From Sinotaia quadrata (taxonomy: Eukaryota; Mollusca; Gastropoda; Architaenioglossa; Viviparidae): 64,000 nucleotides of DNA. The translations under genes and the position numbers were made by a program. The notes under the pieces are model-generated. The model had not been told where the DNA came from. It saw only the letters and a program-made list of their open reading frames with translations, and searched no databases. The stretch spans positions 94,796,135 to 94,860,134 of the forward strand of contig CM054180.1 in assembly GCA_028829895.1 (NCBI GenBank), given 5' to 3'. Shown here one piece after another: positions 41,701 through 53,700 of this stretch (the first letter of the stretch is position 1; the number at the start of each line of letters is the position of its first letter).

Positions 41701-44700
41701 TTAATTTGAACTAGAAATAGCTTTATTATTATTTTTTTGTGATCTACTGTCTAACTTCGAAGGAAAAATATGGCCCAAAAGTGCTATAATCTGACGATCG
41801 TAGACGGTAGTATCCCTGGCTGAACCTCATCATGTTGTATATCAGAATGCTCAGGAAAAAGCCTATTTTTATGCTGACGACACTGGTTATTTATTTATTT
41901 ATTTATAACGTCTAATCAGAATGTTTTATAAGGCTGTGCTTGGCGTAAACAAAGTGAAAAGCGTCAGCCAATCCGCAGACAGTTTATCAAAGCTTGCTAT
42001 AAGTTACCAAGCGTGCTCTCATAAAAAGACGGTCGCGATTGGTTGAAACGCACACAAGGGAGACAGTTTCGTCCTGTAATGCGTAATGTAAACATGGAGA
42101 AACGAATCGCTAATTTGTTGAATTCATGTAAAGAAAGCAACATTTTAGAAAAAGAAAGCATTCAGATTAAAGATTTGATATCTGATTATTTTGCTAATGA
42201 GGATGTAGCTGATGGATTTTCATCTGAAAGTGACGGACAACGAATCGCGTGATCGAACAACGAAGCAGACGACAGCTGACGATAACTGACTGTACACTGA
42301 AGTGAAAGGTGTGCTATAATTATTGGATTGTTTAAACGATATTTTTTTTAAGAATGTGAAAGTAATGCAGCTTTAATCTGTGATTTATTTAGTGGAGCTA
42401 GCATCAGATTTAGAAAGAGGTATCAATTCAATATTATGCCTTAATTTTAGAATATTCTGTGAGCCACAATAATCATTCTCGCATACAGAAATTCTAATCG
42501 TTATGGCTTAAAAAGACTGTTGTCTGTAAATGATGTAACAATATATTTGTTGTTTATAGTTATTACATTGTTACTATTGTGTCTTCTTCAACTCTGATTG
42601 CAAATGAAGCAGATTAATATATGGTTGCTAAAGAAAAACCTCTCAGAAATGTGTTCAATCTTTGAGGCCGATTTTCTCAAAATGGCCGTCCGGACAGTAG
42701 TGCACTTCAAACAAACATTACTTTTCCATATTTTGTCCTACACTCTTTATTTTTATATCAACAGAAAGCCCTTTCAATTTTCTTTCTATTGATATATATA
42801 TCTCAATACCCCCAAAATCCGACTTAACCCGTTCGCCGGCAGCCATGTTTTGACGCTTACCGATAACTGAATGGGTCAGTGTGCTAAAAAATTTAAAGCG
42901 ACTGTAATTATCAATGGATTTTAAAAATTTAAATTACTACCTATTATAGACATACTAAGGAATCTTAAAAGTATTTTTTAAATTTTTTTCGAATTCAAAA
43001 ACAAAGAAATAATACAAAGATTTCTTATCTTTTTGTTGAACTTGGGAACATTTTCACCGTTTTTTTTTTTTTACTAGTCTACTAAATAATTAAAAGCAAG
43101 CATAATTCGTACAATTCTAAAATGATTTTCAAAATAAATATTATGGGGGACATTTTAAAAATATTTATTTAATTTTTTAACGTTTGCTTATTATTATTTT
43201 AAATTCAAAAATAAATAAATAAATAAAAAGTTTTCTTACCTTTTTCTTGTGTTGACCTTCGTCAATTTGTTAGATGTTTCCTTGAATAAAATCCGAAAGA
43301 AAACGATTTTTGTTGATTGCCATTTGAATATATGGTATAAATAATAATTTATCTTGTGTAAATTAATATTATTCCTGGGGAAATTGGTTGATTTTGAACA
43401 AAACGAAAGAGTCATATGAAAACCACGAGGGTTCGGTTTGAGACTGATCGGTTTTTTTTTTTTATTATCAAATGGTCACATCCAAAAATTCAGTAGGCCT
43501 GTCGAATTTCATCTACAATATATTAAATTAATTTACACAATAAAGTTCTTTAGGTAGGATCAGGCAATCAACTAAAAATCGTGTTTGAAACGTGCAATGT
43601 ATAATTCCAAACCGGTTCAAAATGGCGGCTCAGCTTCTTTACAAGCGAGGGGTGACTCGGGATTTCTGAACTTTGTAATGGAAAATACCTTTCTAAAATT
43701 AGTTAGCCAATGATAAAATTAGAGCAGATTGGCTGCTGAACACAAACATATCTTTCTCCTTGACCTTGATTGGTATTTTTTTTAAAGTGGTCATCGATAA
43801 AAATAGTATCATAACGACGTCATAACGACGTCCACGAGGGTTCGGTTTGAGAGCGATCGGTTTTTATTTTTTATTATCAAATGGTCACATCCAAAAATTC
43901 AGTAGGCCTGTCGAATTTCATCTACAATATATTAAATTTATTTACACAATTAAGTTCGTTAGGTAGGATCAAGCAAACAACTGAAAATGGTCCTTGAAAC
44001 GAGCCATGTGTAGTACAAACTTCGGTTCAAAATGGCGGCTTAGCTTCGATAAACGTTAGGTGTCTGGGGATTTCCGAACTTTGTAATGGAAAAAACCTTT
44101 CTAAAAATAGTTAACCAATGATAAAATTAGAGCAGATTGGCTGCTGAACCCAAATATATCGTCTGCTTGACTTGATTGTTATTTTTTTTAAGTGGCTATC
44201 GATTTAAAAAAGTGTGCGCGTGCGCTAACCGAACTCGGTAGCGGGCCGGCGAACGGGTTAAGTATCTTTTTGTGGTGACAGGTCACATATCTCTATTCAT
44301 TTTGTTGCGTGAAAATGCATTGTGTACACTAGCTTTCCAAGCACAAAACTAATGGATCAGAAAAATGTGGCACTGGCTCAAGTACACTCAAATGTATATT
44401 TACCCACAACCACCCTGTGCATTCCATCAGAAGAAACCATTCCAATTCAAACGGCATTGCAAATAGAATATATAACAACCAAACTTAGACATCACAAACT
44501 ACAATTTTAAAGGCATTCAAACCACTTTACATATGGAAAACTAAGGAAACATTGGGAGAAAAAAAACTTGCTCCCTATACAATCAATATTTAAAACATTT
44601 ACTAAGTAATATAATACCCACATTTAAAACATTTACTAAATATAAAATACCCAGCTATTCTACTCCACAAAGCAAATGATGCATTGCAGGACAATCATCT

Positions 44701-47700
44701 TCAAATGCATACAGTGCTCAAACCAAAGAAAAATCTTTAAAACTAGGATTAACTTTATTCCTACTCCTTATTGCCAGCAGTCAACCCTTGAAAATAAATA
44801 AACACTTGTCAAAGCAAGAGTATATTTACCACATTTATTCAACAAAGATTCTATACTCAATAGAAGTGGCTTACCTTTAAAAAACAAAATGTTGCACCCT
44901 GACTCAAAAAAAGTGAAAGCATGGTGAAAAAATATCTAAAATGGTTTGGTTCAATGGGGGCTTTGCAATCTTTGGCTGATTTCGCACCCAGTGTAGACCA
45001 GGTTATGTGGGATGGGTTGGGGCCAGGCATATTACAGCCTAGAAAAGATTTTATTTTGCAATGTGCAACTATCAGTTTATTAAGCCTACTCAGAAACTTG
45101 TGCCAGTGTTGATTGTTGGGGTTACCTTGGTGTTGTTGCCAGAATGTTGCTTTTATTTAGGAAGTCAGTTAATGTTTTTCTTCCTGATCCTATTGGTGTA
45201 CATTTTTTAATATTATTTTCAACTGTTAGTAGATACCAACAGGCTACTGGTGTTGCGTTAATTTGCAACCTAGTCTTGTTTTCCATATTCAGGATTGTTC
45301 CTGTCGAATTACTTTGGGAAAAGTTGTTTTTTTTAAAACCCATTGATCTATAAGTAGATGTGCATTTTGCTTGGTTCTGATTGTTCCCAGTCTGCATGAT
45401 ATGAGATCATAAAATATATTTGTTTTATATGGGGTACAAAATTGCGTGTGGGGTTAGTCTTTAGCAAACCCTTATTTTGGTAATTTTTGAGTTTTTCCCC
45501 ATTATCTGGTAGATTTAAATTTGGTTTAGCATCATACAGCTAGCATATGGTCATTCCCCACTGTTATTTTTAGAGTGTAGCTTCTGCCGAGAGTAGATCA
45601 GTGGGTATTGGACAATCACTACAATGTTGGAGTTTATATAGGTATACGTACTCAACCCCAGACTTGTCTGTCATTGGATCTGTGAACCATCTTTGTTCCC
45701 AGTCTGCATGATATGAGATCATAAAATATATTTTTAATGAGTTCCTGGGTGATGGTATTTCACTGGACCTTTATTTTTTCCACAACCAGTACACAAACGG
45801 TTAGTGTGGGCAAGTTCATCCACACCACACTATCAGAAATGCCCATGGTTAAGTAACATAGCATAACTACACCACTAATCATTATACTAATGTAGAAATT
45901 TAGTTTTGGTTTTGCTTAACTAGCACATATCCTATGGCTTATTATTATGACTAGATAGTGAGAAAGGTGATCAGACCACATAAAGAGCTAGTATTTTTAG
46001 ATACGTTGATTTTTCAATGAGTCTTCATAGCAAGCTCTTTTTAAAAAACGCAAATTGCTTTCAATTCATATTAATTTGAATATGTTTTGGAAATTTAATC
46101 AAGGAAATATTTTACGGTATTTGCATTATCTTAAATCTGATTTACTTCTGCAAATTCACTTAAGTATAAATTCATCATTTTTTAAATATTTGCATAAGCA
46201 AATCAAATAAAAATGCATTGCTTTTATGGGCGTATAAATTCATAGTTGCAGATACCTTTCCACTTAAAATGACCACCCCAAAAAAGAAGAGAAAGGAAGA
46301 CACTATAAATATATAGTTTGCTGTTTTGTGGGAGTATACATTGTTTCAAATTTTATTGCACATACAAATTTTTATATTTCTTTCCTTGTTGTACATCTCA
46401 AGTTGTCATTTTATTCCTGCAACTATTATTATAGGTTATTGCAAAAAATATTTGTTGTTTTGCAGATGATGGGCAGAGTGATGATCGCTTGTGTGCAGTT
46501 ACTGGTCCTCCCGACAAGGTTCAGCATGCCATTAGCATGATACAGGACCTCCTTGCCAATGCCAATGTGAGTACAGAAGCTGTATTTATTTCTTCAGTAA
46601 CATTTACCAAATATGACTAGATTTTATGCTTCAAATAAGTTTTCTCAAAATGTTTAGGTATTAAAATAATGTTTGGATTGGCTTGACGTGAACAGATCTA
46701 TTAAGACATTATTAGTAAGTACATAGTTTTTTAATTTCTTCATGTATATATCAAGTGATAATTATTTACATATAAAATTAGATAATGCTTTAAAACCTTT
46801 CTCAATAATTCACTGTTTCATGCATTTATTTATGGTTTGGTTTTTTTTTGTTGGGTTTTTTTTTTTGTTGTTGTTATGGGGAGGTTTGAGTGTGAAAATT
46901 ATAAGATTTTTTTGGGGTGTGTTTTTCGTTCTTCGTGTTATTGTTCACTTTAATCATTCTACTTTGACTTCCCACGTTCACATTTTCGTAGCTGTTAATA
47001 AAAAGCCCTTTAATTTTAAATGAGTAGGTATGCATAAACAAAAGTGCAGTAACAGCTAATTATATATGCATAAAGTTTCAAAGGTCATATCTCGTCTTCT
47101 TCAATATTACATATGCCAAAAGAACCAGAAAATCCAGCTTTAGCTTCTCATTTCCATGTCGAAAATCCACCATAGCATGCATTTTCATTGGCTACTTGTT
47201 ATAAGACTAATGTAGCAAAGGGTAAACAATCATCGATTAGCTTTCAAGAGCAAGTCGGATTTAGCAAACTGACCTTTCAGCTACAATCCATGAAAGTTAC
47301 AGTCTACGTTCAGTTTGAGTTCTATTTGAGGCTAGAGTACAGTAAAACTAAGATGGGGAAAATAAAACAATCCCACTCTTCCAGAAATCGAAGATTTCAG
47401 GGAAACAGACATACTGATTACAGTAAATAATTCTATGCTTAACACAGTGTTGTATACAATGAGCGATGCCGTGTCACAAATATATCGTCTGCTACAGGCA
47501 ATGTCTCTGCCTCATGCAAAACTCGAAGGTAAAGTGTGTGAAATGGAAGTTGACAGTGATAATGAACAAATAACAGGCTTTTGTTTTGTAGACAGTGAAC
47601 CCCTTTTGAACTTTATAAAGAGACTTTTATACCCAAACTGCCAGAAACCTCTAGGGGATAGTAACAAACTACCATAAGTGCACTAGACAAGACACGACTT

Positions 47701-50700
47701 AGCCCAGTTTATTTTTCACTGTGATTGTAGCAATGAGGTCCACTTCAAAGATTTGTACAATTGTTTACAATGTAGGGGAGTCTAGCAGGCTAGGCATATT
47801 AGCTAGATTAGGATTTGATTCTGGTGTGGGCCAAGAAGTGTTTTATAGAGCTAGACAAAAAGAGAATAACAGCTGGACAGATAACAGGCATCAGACTCAG
47901 CAAAATGTATGCGTCACAATTGTTCAAAATGCATCTAATGATGCTAACATTATGCAGTTTTATCTTGCTGGTGGTCATGAATAAGTTGGTAATATTACTG
48001 TCTTTAAAATATAATTTATGTTTGGTTATAAAATAAAAAGATTCATATATTTAACTTATATTTATTATCTAAACACATAACTTTAGTAAAGAAAAACTTA
48101 GCGATGCATTTTCTCAGTATCAGTTTTTTTTGCGCTGCCAGTATGATTTTTATAGATATCTCAGAAATTCTATGAAATTTGGAACATAGTTACAGCGACA
48201 TATGGATACATTCTGAACTAGAAAGAAGCAAATGTGTAAAATAGAAGACTTATTTTAACTACGTCAACACCTCTTCAATATATATTTCAACAACAAAAAT
48301 TTTCATGGTAGAATTTTCATGCTAATTCACATTAAAATAATGTATAGTTTTAATTTTGCGTCGACACAAAAACGAGTCATTTTAATCCATATAACTACAC
48401 ATTAAAACATCAGATAAACTGTTTTATTGCTTAAGTGTGTTGGCAATAGGAGTGATTAACTGCATACAAAAAATTATGTCAATAAGTTAATAAATACAGG
48501 AGTTTTGATTGCTTGATTTTTATGTGAGTTTTTTCCAGTTTCACCCTCAAACCTCCCCTTATTGGAAAATGCTTATTATGTCAAATTGGCTCATGCTGTA
48601 TCAGATAAATTTTTTAATTTTTTTTTTTTAGAATGTGCATCCATGTGTGAATTATGTTAAATTTCTTTTCACTCGTTCTTTACTGATGGATATCTAATTT
48701 CATTTCTTTTACTCAACATACACAGACATGGAGTACAGATAAACCTGCAAATGAGGTGAAAAAACAATTTGCTTATCTTTTAAAATTTTTAATTTTTCTA
48801 AATTGTTTGTGTAGGATTTTACTATATAGAGGAAATTAAATACACATTTTAGAATTTATAAAGTTTATGAAAATATTTAAAAATAAATGAGTCATATGCA
48901 TTATTATATACAAATTGCTATTTTATTTTTAAAAGTTTTGTTTGTGAGGATTTGCATGTGGTGTGATTATTTTAATTTTACTTATATCCAAACAATATTG
49001 AAATGGTTTAAAGTTTAAATAAAGTTAACATATAGTTCCAGAGTTGATGTACAGTTGGTTGTGTGTGGTTTTTTTTCTTTCGTTTGAAGCTAGAGGTGCT
49101 TATTTCAATTCATTCATTACATCGGATTATGTAATAATACATTGACCTGAATCAAAGACTTTTTTAATTGGACTTTTCACTATTATTCTCATACTTTGGT
49201 TTCACAGTTTCTTACACAGACACAGTGAATAGGTTTAATACAAGTGAATGGAAAGTTGTATAAATAAATCTACTTCTTCATTAAACTTTTTTAGATTTGT
49301 AGAGTCTGCTAGATGAGAGAAAGTGTTCTTCCTCTGACCTAACACCTTCTCCCCCTCCCCCTCCCATTTTAGTCTTTTTTTTTCATCATATTTCATGCTA
49401 AGAAGATACTCTATAAACTGACTGAAGATGTCATTACTTTTTTTCTGTTCTAGTGTTCTAAACAGATTTGCTTTGCAACAGTTAATTTTTACTGGAATCA
49501 TAGTCAACATTATTTTAAGAATAAGTAGTGAAAGCCATCTTTGCATCTTTGATTGTTGAAGAAGGGTGATTTATTAGTGCTCTTAATAGTTTCACACAAA
49601 AAAATTCTAAATTCTTTCTAATTGTCCAAATGATTATTATGTCAGAATGAGCCCCATTCCAGAAGCTATAAAGATTTTACTCATGCATTTTAAAGTTTAA
49701 AGGTTCATCTTTCCAAAATTGAAGACACTCCAAATTGCTAATCATGTATCTCTTAAATTTTTTATGTATTTAACACAAATTTATTCTGCATGCATTGCAA
49801 GAATTTACAAAATGTAGAGGAAAAATAATTCCAAAAATTAATCTGGTAGTCAAATAAAAATTTATAAACATTTAATTTTGCATTGCTGACAGACTTTAAA
49901 ACAAATTTATAAATGACTACTGTCATAATAGTTTTAATTTGGGAGTTGAAAAGTATGTATTAGAAATGTAATTTGAATTGTGCTGAAGTTGGTTGAAACT
50001 TTAAAAATATAAGATTTCTATGAAAACACTCATAATGCATAACTTTTCAAAATTGTCATTTCAAATAATGGCCTGTTAGTCTAATTGAAAAATCAATTTG
50101 CTCAAAGTGCTAAAGCCGTGATGACTTTTTTGTCTACATTTTATCAGCATATTAATTTGTTGCCTTTTGACAGATTAATAAGGACATCAATAACACAATG
50201 GTTGCACCAAAGACAATGTGTGTATAGTGCTGTTCTATAGTGAAAGTGAAATTTCTTGTTTGAAATGTAATATATTGCTTTTGGAAGCAGTAATTACTGA
50301 TTGCCAGAATGATTTATATCAGGATTGTAAATTCTAGTTACCATTATTCACTGTGGATAGTGTTTTTCCAGTTTAAAATCTATGCATTAATATTATACAG
50401 TGATTTACCAAAGAATAGAGAATTATTTTTAAAATGAAGAAAATTAGAACAATATTATATGAGTATAAATAATGTAATCTGAACTTTAATTGGCTGGATC
50501 TTAAATGGGCAGTATTTAACAAAATAAGGAAAGTATTTTGTAAAAATTAAGATTTATTTTTAAGTAACAATGCAGAGGTTTAGACTATTCACCTTTCAGA
50601 GAAATCTATTTCGTGTTTTATTTATTGTATAATTTTTTAAATATTATTATATCTTTTAAAGGAAAATTGGTATATTGTAATCATTTAATGCATGGAACCA

Positions 50701-53700
50701 GCAGGAATTTAATTTTAAAAAATGAAAAGTCCTCAGTGAATGAAAAGAATAAACTCTGCCACTGTTTGTAGCTATTTAAATAAAATAATGTTGCATATAT
50801 CACATAGAAATTTTAAAAATTTGCCATAATGTTCTGTCTTTCAGTTATCTTTTCTTACGTCTGTAGATTGAGACCTTATTTGTAGAAGCCTAATCTTTCT
50901 ATACTAAATGAACTTTACTATTAAATGAAACACATGACAGATAAAACTACCACCAAAAGTAAAGTGTGTAATTATATGCATGTCAAGTTCTTGGAGGCAT
51001 TTTGGTCAGCTGGTTCATTTTACATTGACACTTAACTGTCTGCTTTGCATTATTGATGCTGTGTGTTCAAAAAGTGATGAATGCAAATTATTTTTTTGTA
51101 AAAATCCATTCTCTTTTAGCTTTTACAATGGTCCACACCTACCTCAAAAAATTAGTTGTTTGGAAAGTACTTGAATTTGTTGAGAAATCCTTTATTTTTT
51201 CAGAAATGTCCTGTCACCATTTTTTTACTATTAGTTTGAATAAACACACATATTTAAAAATAAATTCTGTGAATACATTCAGTGAGTTTGTGATGTGGCA
51301 TCCCAATTCATTTGTTTCTGGTGTTCATTAGTTCCTGGTATCCTTTCAGTGACATAATTTATATTCACTAATAAAAAAAAATTCTAAATTACATAATACT
51401 AATTTATGTTTGTTCGGAAGGTTGGTGTTATTAACATTTTGCGGAATGAATTGTTGCATTTATTATATTTGCGTTTGTTTCTTCCCCAGGCCTGATTTTA
51501 ATTATCGTGTGCTGATTTGCAAATGATCTGATTGGCAGATTTTATTTCATCTGTCCCAATTTTGCTTCTGACATTATTTTCTCTTCTTTTTTTTCTACAT
51601 ATTTATGAATGGTTAGAAGTGAGCTTGATTGGATAAACAACATTTGATGAAATTGCATAAATCATTTCCTGCTAGCACACGTCTGTGTAAGAAGTATGCA
51701 CATTTTTGCACCTTAAGTGTACTCTTTGGCATATTATACTGAAATGCTAAAAGAAGTGTACTTCTTATTGAATTGTTTCACTTTACATGCACGTCTGTAT
51801 GTTTGTACATGGACAAGCTATCGGGTTAAAATACTGACAAGTTTGTTTACTGAACTCTTTATTAACATGCTACACATGTTAACGAGCAACTGAAACTGCG
51901 TGAGCTACTGTGATCCATGTCATCCATAATTAGATCTAGGTACAGCGTCTGCCACGGCCGGCATGATTTAGCAGGCAGCCATCTACGAATGGGATGTAAA
52001 TGTGACTGGAGGGTGTGTGTGCTAAATCAAGACAATCAGTGTCATTTCTCTCTTCTCTCGGTTTCCCTTGCACCCCACTCTACTTATCATGGGTACCTGG
52101 TCCAGAATTTTACTACCCTGATATTTACACCACTAATCTTAGGCATTATTGCATATATTTCAGTGAAATGTTATCAGGTGTCAGATTTTAATCAATGCGC
52201 GAATACATATTCCACAGAAAAAATTCCATTGTCAGCCACCTACATTATGTAAAAACACTGTTTACATGTGTGTACGCTACTAGCGCTAATGTCATTGTTG
52301 ATCTCATCGTCCGATTCAAAATCAACTTCTCTAATTGAATCCTGTAAACTCCTCACTACCTCTCAATGATTCAGAATCCGTTTGAAACACCAAATGTGGG
52401 AGGAAAAAAATAGTTTATGAAAAAATTAACGCTTCAAAAAGAAAATGCACTTCAATTACCACATAATTATGATCTTGCATAGAGTTGCTTCAAGTCACCG
52501 CACCACTTGTCCACGTCAGGGATAGGAACTAAAACGGTGTCCCCCAAAGATGAGTCCATTTTCACTTTTATGCCTGTACTTCCAGATTCGATTTTGATTG
52601 TCTCTTACCTTCAGCATTCAGAATATTGAAGCAAACAATGCACAAAATGTTATCCCCATAATCTTCCCTCACCTCCATCATCTTTACTAGCATGCCCACA
52701 GATAGCATAAATGTTTTGGCCACAAGTTTTGCACGTATGGGCACCACGGCTTTCCTTTAAGCAGATGCAACACGTGGCAGAGATGGAAGGCTGTTCACTA
52801 TCCATGTCTTCACCGCCACTTTGGTTTGCTTTATCGTGTATTGCATTCTCATCCGTATTTTGTGCAATAACCTCCGCCTCTTCCATCGAATGGTCTGTTT
52901 TTTCCATCTGTGTTTTGTACACTTTCATTTATTTTCTCCAGTTGTTCTGTCTGTACATCTTGTAAGACATCTTGGGGTATGGAAGAGTTTGTGAAACACA
53001 CTTTAGCTTCGCAGCCAAAGAGAACTTCGTACGTTGTTCTCTGAATCCCAGAATGAAAGGCCCTGTTTTCATAAGTTGAATGAACCATATTCCCTCGCTC
53101 CAGCGCTCAGTGCTTTTATCTTGCATCCAAGCACACAGCATATTTTCGATATCTTGGTTAGCTCGTTCGACACTCCCCTGGCTTTGTGAGTGGCGTGACT
53201 TCCCATGGACAATCTTCAAAGTTGGTCAGTACTCCTTCGGGTCGCTCACGACTTTCTTAGCAAATTTCCTACCCTGTCACACTGTAAAATGTATGGTGCT
53301 CCAAGCAATGTAAATATATCAATCAGCTTGTAAGCTACTTCTTCCGCTCTCTTTGATCTCAGGGCCCTGTTATGTTATCTCTGTCAGGATGGGACTGAAA
53401 ATCGATTAGATCCACCTGACAATGTGAATTAAATTCAGAAAAAACTATTGGCTTCACCACAAGGCCTTTTATTTCTGGCATGGCTCACAACGGTGAATAT
53501 ACAGTTCAATATATGACGAGTAATGTTCTTGTACTTGGAGGAAATTGCTTTCAAAATTTTGTCCCGTCCTCCATGGCCAAATGAGCGTCATGAAGTACGG
53601 CAAATAGTCGCTGACATAAAACTGGATAACACTGACACCTTCTTTAACAGGATAAATCAACTTGCTCTTGTAATCTACTCCAATCACATCATAGCATTTC

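Larger units (their letters stand above)
41544..44290. mobile_element. DNA transposon family D with 37-bp inverted ends, interrupted by a younger element
   Basis: The left end (41544-41580) begins ATATGTGACCTGTCACCACA. The right end (up to 44290) is its reverse complement. At 42824 the element is broken by a TTAA-flanked insertion. Joining 42823 to 44258 conceptually makes the right inverted repeat extend through TTAAGTCG, as on the left, to 37 bp. The element itself is therefore about 1.3 kb. It contains an open frame (42043-42252) but no recognised full transposase. Confidence 0.8.
41030..46465 (+). other. FUBP intron 11 (5.4 kb) with nested transposons
   Basis: Holds an element with 37-bp inverted ends (41544-44290), split by a TTAA-type element (42824-44261), and a 40-bp direct repeat (45381-45420 and 45693-45732). 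No FUBP exon seen. Confidence 0.65.

Noticed and set aside
42598..42792. Open frame of 64 codons in intron 11
   Set aside because: No family signature; AT-rich tail; inside transposon D outside its better frame.
44921..45112. Open frame [15 protein letters not shown]...
   Set aside because: No splice-site support in phase with FUBP and no recognisable family; treated as chance.
50174..50217. AG...GT unit (44 nt) in intron 12 as another FUBP exon
   Set aside because: Its length breaks the frame between exons 12 and 13, and the encoded residues have no family similarity.
52650..52928. A separate zinc-finger gene from the Cys-rich frame
   Set aside because: It is the C-terminal tail of the decayed integrase reading frame, aligned in order with the other pieces.
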